Shown: in pieces, positions 28,640 to 42,200 of the stretch
How the letters are laid out: every line of letters starts with the position of its first letter
How positions within the stretch are numbered: position 1 is the first letter of the stretch
Assembly: GCA_963680875.1 (NCBI GenBank)
Contig: OY804580.1
Location: 113,711,534 to 113,775,533, forward strand
Origin: Bathymodiolus brooksi
Taxonomy: Eukaryota > Mollusca > Bivalvia > Mytilida > Modiolidae
Reading direction: 5' to 3'
DNA length: 64,000 nt
Position numbers and translations under genes: made by a program
The notes under the pieces: model-generated
Database searches by the model: none
What the model was told of the DNA's origin: nothing
Seen by the model: the letters and a program-made list of their open reading frames with translations, nothing else

Positions 28640-30289
28640 CAAAGCTGCTTTCAATAACAACGAACTGCACTGGCCATCTTGGCGGGAGAGCGCAACTGCC
28701 GGACACAATTTTGCAAGAGGACCATCCAATGACTATTCCATCAAAGTTTGGTTTTAATTGAGCTACTGGTTCCAGACAAGATGGTTTTTATGTGAATTTC
28801 CCATAGGGTTCTATGTTAAACTAAGTACAGCTGTGCAGCCATCTTGGTCAGAGGGCAGGACCGCCAGACACAATTTTGGAAGAGGACCATCCAATGACTA
28901 TTTTATCAAAGTTTGGTTCCAATTGAGCAACTGGTTCCAGACAAGAAGATTTTTATGTGAATTTCCCATACATGTAGGTTCCTATGTTAAACTAAGTTCA
29001 GCTGTGGGGGGCCATCTTGGTCGAAGGACCAAACTGCCTGACATATTTTTGGAAGAGAACCATCCAATGACTATTTCATCAACATTTAATTCTTATTGAG
29101 CAAATGGTTTCAGACAAGAAGATTTTTATGGGAATTTCCCATAGGGTCCTATGTTAAATTACAAAATGTAAGTTCGGCTGTGGTGGCCATCTTGGTCGGT
29201 GTTCTGAAATGCCGGACACAATTTTGGAAGAGGACCACCCAAGAATCATTTCAGCAAAGTTTGGTTGAGATTGGCTCAGGAGTTTCAGAGGAGAAGATTT
29301 TTTTTAAATTTCATACCCCCTTTTTTCTATTTTTAGCTTGGCGGCCATCTTGGTTGGAAGTCGGGATCACCGGACACAATTTTGGAAGGGGGCCATCCAA
29401 GGACTATTCCACCAAAGTTTGGTTGCAATTGGCCCAGTGGTTTCTGAGGAGAAGATTTTTATGTGAATTTCCCATAGGGTCCTATGTTAAGCTAAGTTCG
29501 GCTGTGGGGGCCATCTTGGTCGAAGGGCCGAACCGCCGGACACATTTTTGGAAGAGAACCATCAAATGACTATCTCATCAAAATTTTGTTCTTATTGAGC
29601 AAATGGTTTCAGACAAGAAGATTTTTATGGTAATTTCCCATAGGGTCCTACAGTGAATGTAAAATTAAGTTCGGCTGTGGTGACCATCTTGGTCAGAGTT
29701 CTGAAATGCCGGACACAATTTTGGAAGAAGAACCACCCAAGAATCATTTCAGCAAAGTTTGGCTGAGATTAGCCCAGTAGTTTCAGAGGAAGATTTTTTT
29801 TTAAATTTCATCCCCCCTTTTTCTAATTTGCATAATCAGTCAAAATCGGCAAAAGTTCAAAGTTCATAAAAAGTCCTGTAATATATGTAAAAAACCTCAT
29901 CATCATGCTTATACAGTTCAAATTTAGGCACATTCTGGCTTAAAATAGAGCAGTTTTGGCCATTTGAAGAAATTTCTATTTTTAGTAACGGTGGCCATCT
30001 TGGATACAGGACGGCACTGACAGTCACAATTTTGAGAGGGACCCACCCAGGGACCATCCCTGCCACGTTTGGTTTAATTTGGTTCAGCAGTTTCAGAGAA
30101 GATTTAAATGTGATCTTTTATCAAAATATGCCTAATTTGCATAATCGGTATAAATCAGCTGAAAGAAAAATTTCCAAAAAAAAACCCGAACATATGCTAA
30201 ACTACTCCTTGCCATGTAGCTGCAGTTCAAATTTGAGCTCATTTTGCCTTATACTAAAGCAGCAATGGACAATTGAAGAAATTTCTATT
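28640..30289. repeat. Diverged ancestral repeat copies before the satellite
   Basis: Single, differently deleted versions of the GCCATCTTGG/GGACACAATTTTGG/CAGACAAGAAGATTTTTATG block. Some carry CCCATAGGGTCCTATGTTAA, which is lost from the satellite unit. They look like the single-copy body of the element from which the array arose. Confidence 0.7.
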
Positions 30290-33200
30290 TTTAGTAACAG
30301 CGACCATCTTGAATGGAGGGCGGGGCTGTCGGACACAATTTTGAAAGGGACCCACCCAGGGGCCATCCCTGCCAGGTTTGGTTAAATTTGGTTCAGCAGT
30401 TTCAGAGGAGAAGATTTAAATGTGATCTTTTATCAAAATATGCCTAATTTGCATAATCGGTATATATCGGCTGAAAAAAAAATTTCACAGAAAAACCCAG
30501 AATATATGTTAAACTATTCCTTGCCATGTAGCTGCAGTTAAAATTTGAGCTCATTTTGACTTACACTAAAGCAGCAATGGACAATTAAAATTTCATCCCC
30601 CTTTTTTCTATTTTGAGCTTGGCAGCCATCTTGGTTGGAAGTCAGGATCAACGGACACAATTTTGGAAGGGGGCCATCCAAGAATCATTTCAGCAAAGTT
30701 TGGTTGAGATTGGCTCAGTAGTTTCCGAGGAGAAGATTTTTTAAAGATTTCATCCCCCCTTTTTTCTAATTTGCATAATCGGTCAAAATCGGCAAAAGTT
30801 CAAAGTTCATAAAAAATCCTGTCATACATGCTAAAAAGCTCATCGTTATGCTTATACAGTTCAAATTTGGGCACATTCTGGCTTAAAATAGAGCAGTTTT
30901 GGCCATTTGAAGAAATTTTTATTTTTGGTAACAGCGGCCATCTTGAATGGAGGACGGGGCTGTCGGACACAATTTTGAAAGGGACCCACCCAGGGGCCAT
31001 CCCTCCCAGGTTTGGTTTAATTTGGTTCAGCAGTTTCAGAGGAGAAGATTTAAATGTGATCTTTTATCAAAATATGCCTAATTTGCATAATCGGTATATA
31101 TCGGCTGAAAAAAAAATTTCACAGAAAAATCCAGAATATATGTTAAACTATTCCTTGCCATGTAGCTGCAGTTAAAATTTGAGCTCATTTTGACTTACAC
31201 TAAAGCAGCATTGGACAATTAAAATTTCATCCCCCCTTTTTTCTATTTTGAGCTTGGCAGCCACCTTGGTTGGAAGTCGGGATCAACGGACACAATTTTG
31301 GAAGGGGGCCATCCAAGAATCATTTCAGCGAAGTTTGGTTGAGATTGGCAAGGTAGTTTCCGAGGAGAAGATTTTTTAAAGATTTCATCCCCCCTTTTTT
31401 CTAATTTGCATAATCGGTCAAAATCGGCAAAAGTTCAAAGTTCATATAAAATCCTGTCATACATGCTAAAAAGCTCATCATTATGCTTATACAGTTCAAA
31501 TTTGGGCACATTCTGGCTTAAAATAGAGCAGTTTTGGCCATTTGAAGAAATTTTTATTTTTGGTAACAGCGGCCATCTTGAATGGAGGACGGGGCTGTCG
31601 GACACAATTTTGAAAGGGACCCACCCAGGGGCCATCCCTCCCAGGTTTGGTTTAATTTGGTTCAGCAGTTTCAGAGGAGAAGATTTAAATGTGATCTTTT
31701 ATCAAAATATGCCTAATTTGCATAATCGGTATATATCGGCTGAAAAAAAAATTTCACAGAAAAATCCAGAATATATGTTAAACTATTCCTTGCCATGTAG
31801 CTGCAGTTAAAATTTGAGCTCATTTTGACTTACACTAAAGCAGCATTGGACAATTAAAATTTCATCCCCCCTTTTTTCTATTTTGAGCTTGGCAGCCACC
31901 TTGGTTGGAAGTCGGGATCAACGGACACAATTTTGGAAGGGGGCCATCCAAGAATCATTTCAGCGAAGTTTGGTTGAGATTGGCAAGGTAGTTTCCGAGG
32001 AGAAGATTTTTTAAAGATTTCATCCCCCCTTTTTTCTAATTTGCATAATCGGTCAAAATCGGCAAAAGTTCAAAGTTCATATAAAATCCTGTCATACATG
32101 CTAAAAAGCTCATCATTATGCTTATACAGTTCAAATTTGGGCACATTCTGGCTTAAAATAGAGCAGTTTTGGCCATTTGAAGAAATTTTTATTTTTGGTA
32201 ACAGCGGCCATCTTGAATGGAGGACGGGGCTGTCGGACACAATTTTGAAAGGGACCCACCCAGGGGCCATCCCTCCCAGGTTTGGTTTAATTTGGTTCAG
32301 CAGTTTCAGAGGAGAAGATTTAAATGTGATCTTTTATCAAAATATGCCTAATTTGCATAATCGGTATATATCGGCTGAAAAAAAAATTTCACAGAAAAAT
32401 CCAGAATATATGTTAAACTATTCCTTGCCATGTAGCTGCAGTTAAAATTTGAGCTCATTTTGACTTACACTAAAGCAGCAATGGACAATTAAAATTTCAT
32501 CCCCCCTTTTTTCTATTTTGAGCTTGGCAGCCATCTTGGTTGGAAGTCGGGATCAACGGACACAAATTTGGAAGGGGGCCATCCAAGAATCATTTCAGCA
32601 AAGTTTGGTTGAGATTGGCTCAGTAGTTTCCGAGGAGAAGATTTTTTAAAGATTTCATCCCCCCTTTTTTCTAATTTGCATAATCGGTCAAAATCGGCAA
32701 AAGTTCAAAGTTCATAAAAAATCCTGTCATACATGCTAAAAAGCTCATCATTATGCTTATACAGTTCAAATTTGGGCACATTCTGGCTTAAAATAAGAGC
32801 AGTTTTGGCCATTTGAAGAAATTTTTATTTTTGGTAACAGCGGCCATCTTGAATGGAGGACGGGGCTGTCGGACACAATTTTGAAAGGGACCCACCCAGG
32901 GGCCATCCCTCCCAGGTTTGGTTTAATTTGGTTCAGCAGTTTCAGAGGAGAAGATTTAAATGTGATCTTTTATCAAAATATGCCTAATTTGCATAATCGG
33001 TATATATCGGCTGAAAAAAAAATTCACAGAAAAATTCGGAATATATGTTAAACTATTCCTTGCCATGTAGCTGCAGTTAAAATTTGAGCTCATTTTGACT
33101 TGCACTAAAGCAGCAATGGACAATTAAAATTTCATCCCCCTTTTTTCTATTTTGAGCTTGGCAGCCATCTTGGTTGGAAGTCGGGATCAACGGACACAAT

Positions 33201-36200
33201 TTTGGAAGGGGGCCATCCAAGAATCATTTCAGCAAAGTTTGGTTAAGATTGGCTCAGTAGTTTCCGAGGAGAAGATTTTTTAAAGATTTCATCCCCCCTT
33301 TTTTCTAATTTGCATAATCGGTCAAAATCGGCAAAAGTTCAAAGTTCATAAATAATCCTGTCATACATGCTAAAAAGCTCATCATTATGCTTATACAGTT
33401 CAAATTTGGGCACATTCTGGCTTAAAATAGAGCAGTTTTGGCCATTTGAAGAAATTTTTATTTTTGGTAACAGCGGCCATCTTGAATGGAGGACGGGGCT
33501 GTCGGACACAATTTTGAAAGGGACCCACCCAGGGGCCATCCCTGCCAGGTTTGGTTTAATTTGGTTCAGCAGTTTCAGAGGAGAAGATTTAAATGTGATC
33601 TTTTATCAAAATATGCCTAATTTGCATAATCGGTATATATCGGCTGAAAAAAAAATTTCACAGAAAAATCCAGAATATATGTTAAACTATTCCTTGCCAT
33701 GTAGCTGCAGTTAAAATTTGAGCTCATTTTGACTTACACTAAAGCAGCAATGGACAATTAAAATTTCATCCCCCCTTTTTTCTATTTTGAGCTTGGCAGC
33801 CATCTTGGTTGGAAGTCGGGATCAACGGACACAAATTTGGAAGGGGGCCATCCAAGAATCATTTCAGCAAAGTTTGGTTGAGATTGGCTCAGTAGTTTCC
33901 GAGGAGAAGATTTTTTAAAGATTTCATCCCCCCTTTTTTCTAATTTGCATAATCGGTCAAAATCGGCAAAAGTTCAAAGTTCATTAAAAATCCTATCATA
34001 CATGCTAAAAAGCTCATCATTATGCTTATACAGTTCAAATTTGGGCACATTCTGGCTTAAAATAGAGCAGTTTTGGCCATTTGAAGAAATTTTTATTTTT
34101 GGTAACAGCGGCCATCTTGAATGGAGGACGGGGCTGTCGGACACAATTTTGAAAGGGACCCACCCAGGGGCCATCCCTGCCAGGTTTGGTTTAATTTGGT
34201 TCAGCAGTTTCAGAGGAGAAGATTTAAATGTGATCTTTTATCAAAATATGCCTAATTTGCATAATCGGTATATATCGGCTGAAAAAAAAATTTCACAGAA
34301 AAATCCAGAATATATGTTAAACTATTCCTTGCCATGTAGCTGCAGTTAAAATTTGAGCTCATTTTGACTTACACTAAAGCAGCAATGGACAATTAAAATT
34401 TCATCCCCCCTTTTTTCTATTTTGAGCTTGGCAGCCATCTTGGTTGGAAGTCGGGATCAACGGACACAAATTTGGAAGGGGGCCATCCAAGAATCATTTC
34501 AGCAAAGTTTGGTTGAGATTGGCTCAGTAGTTTCCGAGGAGAAGATTTTTTTAAAGATTTCATCCCCCCTTTTTTCTAATTTGCATAATCGGTCAAAATC
34601 GGCAAAAGTTCAAAGTTCATAAAAAATTCTATCATACATGCTAAAAAGCTCATCATTATGCTTATACAGTTTCAAATTTGGGCACATTATGGCTTAAAAT
34701 AGAGCAGTTTTGGCCATTTGAAGAAATTTTTATTTTTGGTAACAGCGGCCATCTTGAATGGAGGACGGGGCTGTCGGACACAATTTTGAAAGGGACCCAC
34801 CCAGGGGCCATCCCTCCCAGGTTTGGTTTAATTTGGTTCAGCAGTTTCAGAGGAGAAGATTTAAATGTGATCTTTTATCAAAATATGCCTAATTTGCATA
34901 ATCGGTATATATCGGCTGAAAAAAAAATTTCACAGAAAAATCCAGAATATATGTTAAACTATTCCTTGCCATGTAGCTGCAGTTAAAATTTGAGCTCATT
35001 TTGACTTACACTAAAGCAGCAATGGACAATTAAAATTTCATCCCCCCTTTTTTCTATTTTGAGCTTGGCAGCCATCTTGGTTGGAAGTCGGGATCAACGG
35101 ACACAAATTTGGAAGGGGGCCATCCAAGAATCATTTCAGCAAAGTTTGGTTGAGATTGGCTCAGTAGTTTCCGAGGAGAAGATTTTTTAAAGATTTCATC
35201 CCCCCTTTTTTCTAATTTGCATAATCGGTCAAAATCGCCAAAAGTTCAAAGTTCATAAAAAATCCTGTCATACATGCTAAAAAGCTCATCATTATGCTTA
35301 TACAGTTCAAATTTGGGCACATTCTGGCTTAAAATAGAGTAGTTTTGGCCATTTGAAGAAATTTTTATTTTTGGTAACAGCGGCCATCTTGAATGGAGGA
35401 CGGGGCTGTCGGACACAATTTTGAAAGGGACCCACCCAGGGGCCATCCCTCCCAGGTTTGGTTTAATTTGGTTCAGCAGTTTCAGAGGAGAAGATTTAAA
35501 TGTGATCTTTTATCAAAATATGCCTAATTTGCATAATCGGTATATATCGGCTGAAAAAAAAATTTCACAGAAAAATCCAGAATATATGTTAAACTATTCC
35601 TTGCCATGTAGCTGCAGTTCAAATTTGAGTTCATTTTGACTTACACTAAAGCAGCAATGGACAATTAAAATTTCATCCCCCTTTTTTCTATTTTGAGCTT
35701 GGCAGCCATCTTGGTTGGAAGTCGGGATCAACGGACACAATTTTGGAAGGGGGCCATCCAAGAATCATTTCAGCAAAGTTTGGTTGAGATTGGCTCAGTA
35801 TTTTCCGAGGAGAAGATTTTTTAAAGATTTCATCCCCCCTTTTTTCTAATTTGCATAATCGGTCAAAATCGGCAAAAGTTCAAAGTTCATAAAAAATCCT
35901 GTCATACATGCTAAAAAGGTCATCATTATGCTTATACAGTTCAAATTTGGGCACATTCTGGCTTAAAATAGAGCAGTTTTGGCCATTTGAAGAAATTTTT
36001 ATTTTTGGTAACAGCGGCCATCTTGAATGGAGGACGGGGCTGTCGGACACAATTTTGAAAGGGACCCACCCAGGGGCCATCCCTCCCAGGTTTGGTTTAA
36101 TTTGGTTCAGCAGTTTCAGAGGAGAAGATTTAAATGTGATCTTTTATCAAAATATGCCTAATTTGCATAATCGGTATATATCGGCTGAAAAAAAAAATTC

Positions 36201-39200
36201 ACAGAAAAATCCAGAATATATGTTAAACTATTCCTTGCCATGTAGCTGCAGTTAAAATTTGAGCTCATTTTGACTTACACTAAAGCAGCAATGGACAATT
36301 AAAATTTCATCCCCCCTTTTTTCTATTTTGAGCTTGGCAGCCATCTTGGTTGGAAGTCGGGATCAACGGACACAAATTTGGAAGGGGGCCATCCAAGAAT
36401 CATTTCAGCAAAGTTTGGTTGAGATTGGCTCAGTAGTTTCCGAGAAGAAGGTTTTTTTTAAAGATTTCATCCCCCCTTTTTTCTAATTTGCATAATCGGT
36501 CAAAATCGGCAAAAGTTCAAAGTTCATAAAAAATCCTGTCATACATGCTAAAAAGCTCATCATTATGCTTATACAGTTCAAATTTGGGCACATTCTGGCT
36601 TAAAATAGAGCAGTTTTGGCCATTTGAAGAAATTTTTATTTTTGGTAACAGCGGCCATCTTGAATGGAGGACGGGGCTGTCGGACACAATTTTGAAAGGG
36701 ACCCACCCAGAGGCCATCCCTCCCAGGTTTGGTTTAATTTGGTTCAGCAGTTTCAGAGGAGAAGATTTTAAATGTGATCTTTTATCAAAATATGCCTAAT
36801 TTGCATAATCGGTATATATCGGCTTAAAAAAAAATTTCACAGAAAAACCCAGAATATATGTTAAACTAATCCTTGCCATGTAGCTGCAGTTCAAATTTGA
36901 GCTCATTTTGACTTACACTAAAGCAACAATGGACAATTAAAATTTCATCCCCCCTTTTTTCTATTTTGAGCTTGGCAGCCATCTTGGTTGGAAGTCGGGA
37001 TCAACGGACACAAATTTGGAAGGGGGCCATCCAAGAATCATTTCAGCAAAGTTTGGTTGAGATTGGCTCAGTAGTTTCCGAGGAGAAGATTTTTTAAAGA
37101 TTTCATCCCCCCTTTTTTCTAATTTGCATAATCGGTCAAAATCGGCAAAAGTTCAAAGTTCATATAAAATCCTGTCATACATGCTAAAAAGCTCATCATT
37201 ATGCTTATACAGTTCAAATTTGGGCACATTCTGGCTTAAAATAGAGCAGTTTTGGCCATTTGAAGAAATTTTTATTTTTGGTAACAGCGGCCATCTTGAA
37301 TGGAGGACGGGGCTGTCGGACACAATTTTGAAAGGGACCCACCCAGAGGCCATCCCTCCCAGGTTTGGTTTAATTTGGTTCAGCAGTTTCAGAGGAGAAG
37401 ATTTTAAATGTGATCTTTTATCAAAATATGCCTAATTTGCATAATCGGTATATATCGGCTTAAAAAAAAATTTCACAGAAAAATCCAGAATATATGTTAA
37501 ACTAATCCTTGCCATGTAGCTGCAGTTCAAATTTGAGCTCATTTTGACTTACACTAAAGCAACAATGGACAATTAAAATTTCATCCCCCCTTTTTTCTAT
37601 TTTGAGCTTGGCAGCCATCTTGGTTGGAAGTCGGGATCAACGGACACAATTTTGGAAGGGGGCCATCCAAGAATCATTTCAGCAAAGTTTGGTTGAGATT
37701 GGCTCAGTAGTTTCCGAGGAGAAGATTTTTTAAAGATTTCATCCCCCCTTTTTTCTAATTTGCATAATCGGTCAAAATCGGCAAAAGTTCAAAGTTCATA
37801 AAAAATCCTGTCATACATGCTAAAAAGCTCATCATTATGCTTATACAGTTCAAATTTGGGCACATTCTGGCTTAAAATAGAGCAGTTTTGGCCATTTGAA
37901 GAAATTTTTATTTTTGGTAACAGCGGCCATCTTGAATGGAGGACGGGGCTGTCGGACACAATTTTGAAAGGGACCCACCCAGAGGCCATCCCTCCCAGGT
38001 TTGGTTTAATTTGGTTCAGCAGTTTCAGAGGAGAAGATTTTAAATGTGATCTTTTATCAAAATATGCCTAATTTGCATAATCGGTATATATCGGCTTAAA
38101 AAAAAATTTCACAGAAAAACCCAGAATATATGTTAAACTAATCCTTGCCATGTAGCTGCAGTTCAAATTTGAGCTCATTTTGACTTACACTAAAGCAACA
38201 ATGGACAATTAAAATTTCATCCCCCCTTTTTTCTATTTTGAGCTTGGCAGCCATCTTGGTTGGAAGTCGGGATCAACGGACACAAATTTGGAAGGGGGCC
38301 ATCCAAGAATCATTTCAGCAAAGTTTGGTTGAGATTGGCTCAGTAGTTTCCGAGGAGAAGATTTTTTAAAGATTTCATCCCCCCTTTTTTCTAATTTGCA
38401 TAATCGGTCAAAATCGGCAAAAGTTCAAAGTTCATAAAAAATCCTGTCATACATGCTAAAAAGCTCATCATTATGCTTATACAGTTCAAATTTGGGCACA
38501 TTCTGGCTTAAAATAGAGCAGTTTTGGCCATTTGAAGAAATTTTTATTTTTGGTAACAGCAGCCATCTTGAATGGAGGACGGGGCTGTCGGACACAATTT
38601 TGAAAGGGACCCACCCAGAGGCCATCCCTCCCAGGTTTGGTTTAATTTGGTTCAGCAGTTTCAGAGGAGAAGATTTTAAATGTGATCTTTTATCAAAATA
38701 TGCCTAATTTGCATAATCGGTATATATCGGCTTAAAAAAAAATTTCACAGAAAAATCCAGAATATATGTTAAACTAATCCTTGCCATGTAGCTGCAGTTC
38801 AAATTTGAGCTCAATTTGACTTACACTAAAGCAACAATGGACAATTAAAATTTCATCCCCCCTTTTTTCTATTTTGAGCTTGGCAGCCATCTTGGTTGGA
38901 AGTCGGGATCAACGGACACAATTTTGGAAGGGGGCCATCCAAGAATCATTTCAGCAAAGTTTGGTTGAGATTGGCTCAGTAGTTTCCGAGGAGAAGATTT
39001 TTTAAAGATTTCATCCCCCCTTTTTTCTAATTTGCATAATCGGTCAAAATCGGCAAAAGTTCAAAGTTCATAAAAAATCCTGTCATACATGCTAAAAAGC
39101 TCATCATTATGCTTATACAGTTCAAATTTGGGCACATTCTGGCTTAAAATAGAGCAGTTTTGGCCATTTGAAGAAATTTTTATTTTTGGTAACAGCGGCC

Positions 39201-42200
39201 ATCTTGAATGGAGGACGGGGCTGTCGGACACAATTTTGAAAGGGACCCACCCAGGGGCCATCCCTCCCAGGTTTGGTTTAATTTGGTTCAGCAGTTTCAG
39301 AGGAGAAGATTTAAATGTGATCTTTTATCAAAATATGCCTAATTTGCATAATCGGTATATATCGGCTGAAAAAAACATTTCACAGAAAAATCCAGAATAT
39401 ATGTTAAACTATTCCTTGCCATGTAGCTGCAGTTAAAATTTGAGCTCATTTTGACTTACACTAAAGCAGCAATGGACAATTAAAATTTCATCCCCCCTTT
39501 TTTCTATTTTGAGCTTGGCAGCCATCTTGGTTGGAAGTCGGGATCAACGGACACAAATTTGGAAGGGGGCCATCCAAGAATCATTTCAGCAAAGTTTGGT
39601 TGAGATTGGCTCAGTAGTTTCCGAGGAGAAGATTTTTTAAAGATTTCATCCCCCCTTTTTTCTAATTTGCATAATCGGTCAAAATCGGCAAAAGTTCAAA
39701 GTTCATAAAAAATCCTGTCATACATGCTAAAAAGCTCATCATTATGCTTATACAGTTCAAATTTGGGCACATTCTGGCTTAAAATAGAGCAGTTTTGGCC
39801 ATTTGAAGAAATTTTTATTTTTGGTAACAGTGGCCATCTTGAATGGAGGACGGGGCTGTCGGACACAATTTTGAAAGGGACCCACCCAGGGGCCATCCCT
39901 GCCAGGTTTGGTTTAATTTGGTTCAGCAGTTTCAGAGGAGAAGATTTAAATGTGATCTTTTATCAAAATATGCCTAATTTGCATAATCGGTATATATCGG
40001 CTGAAAAAAAATTTCACAGAAAAATCCAGAATATATGTTAAACTATTCCTTGCCATGTAGCTGCAGTTAAAATTTGAGCTCATTTTGACTTACACTAAAG
40101 CAGCAATAGACAATTAAAATTTCATCCCCCCTTTTTTCTATTTTGAGCTTGGCAGCCATCTTGGTTGGAAGTCGGGATCAACGGACACAAATTTGGAAGG
40201 GGGCCATCCAAGAATCATTTCAGCAAAGTTTGGTTGAGATTGGCTCAGTAGTTTCCGAGGAGAAGATTTTTTAAAGATTTCATCCCCCCTTTTTTCTAAT
40301 TTGCATAATCGGTCAAAATCGGCAAAAGTTCAAAGTTCATAAAAAATCCTATCATACATGCTAAAAAGCTCATCATTATGCTTATACAGTTCAAATTTGG
40401 GCACATTCTGGCTTAAAATAGAGCAGTTTTGGCCATTTGAAGAAATTTTTATTTTTGGTAACAGCGGCCATCTTGAATGGAGGACGGGGCTGTCGGACAC
40501 AATTTTGAAAGGGACCCACCCAGGGGCCATCCCTCCCAGGTTTGGTTTAATTTGGTTCAGCAGTTTCAGAGGAGAAGATTTAAATGTGATCTTTTATCAA
40601 AATATGCCTAATTTGCATAATCGGTATATATCGGCTGAAAAAAAAAATTCACAGAAAAATCCAGAATATATGTTAAACTATTCCTTGCCATGTAGCTGCA
40701 GTTAAAATTTGAGCTCATTTTGACTTACACTAAAGCAGCAATAGACAATTAAAATTTCATCCCCCCTTTTTTCTATTTTGAGCTTGGCAGCCATCTTGGT
40801 TGGAAGTCGGGATCAACGGACATAAATTTGGAAGGGGGCCATCCAAGAATCATTTCAGCAAAGTTTGGTTGAGATTGGCTCAGTAGTTTCCGAGGAGAAG
40901 ATTTTTTAAAGATTTCATCCCCCCTTTTTTCTAATTTGCATAATCGGTCAAAATCGGCAAAAGTTCAAAGTTCATAAAAAATCCTGTCATACATGCTAAA
41001 AAGCTCATCATTATGCTTATACAGTTCAAATTTGGGCACATTCTGGCTTAAAATAGAGTAGTTTTGGCCATTTGAAGAAATTTTTATTTTTGGTAACAGC
41101 GGCCATCTTGAATGGAGGACGGGGCTGTCGGACACAATTTTGAAAGGGACCCACCCAGGGGCCATCCCTCCCAGGTTTGGTTTAATTTGGTTCAGCAGTT
41201 TCAGAGGAGAAGATTTAAATGTGATCTTTTATCAAAATATGCCTAATTTGCATAATCGGTATATATCGGCTGAAAAAAAAATTTCACAGAAAAATCCAGA
41301 ATATATGTTAAACTATTCCTTGCCATGTAGCTGCAGTTAAAATTTGAGCTCATTTTGACTTACACTAAAGCAGCAATAGACAATTAAAATTTCATCCCCC
41401 CTTTTTTCTATTTTGAGCTTGGCAGCCATCTTGGTTGGAAGTCGGGATCAACGGACACAAATTTGGAAGGGGGCCATCCAAGAATCATTTCAGCAAAGTT
41501 TGGTTGAGATTGGCTCAGTAGTTTCCGAGGAGAAGATTTTTTAAAGATTTCATCCCCCCTTTTTTCTAATTTGCATAATCGGTCAAAATCGGCAAAAGTT
41601 CAAAGTCCATAAAAAATCCTGTCATACATGCTAAAAAGCTCATCATTATGCTTATACAGTTCAAATTTGGGCACATTCTGGCTTAAAATAGAGCAGTTTT
41701 GGCCATTTGAAGAAATTTTTATTTTTGGTAACAGCGGCCATCTTGAATGGAGGACGGGGCTGTCGTACACAATTTTGAAAGGGACCCACCCAGAGGCCAT
41801 CCCTCCCAGGTTTGGTTTAATTTGGTTCAGCAGTTTCAGAGGAGAAGATTTAAATGTGATCTTTTATCAAAATATGTCTAATTTGCATAATCGGTATATA
41901 TCGGCTGAAAAAAAAATTTCACAGAAAAATCCAGAATATATGTTAAACTATTCCTTGCCATGTAGCTGCAGTTAAAATTTGAGCTCATTTTGACTTACAC
42001 TAAAGCAGCAATGGACAATTAAAATTTCATCCCCCCTTTTTTCTATTTTGAGCTTGGCAGCCATCTTGGTTGGAAGTCGGGATCAACGGACACAAATTTG
42101 GAAGGGGGCCATCCAAGAATCATTTCAGCAAAGTTTGGTTGAGATTGGCTCAGTAGTTTCCGAGGAGAAGATTTTTTAAAGATTTCATCCCCCCTTTTTT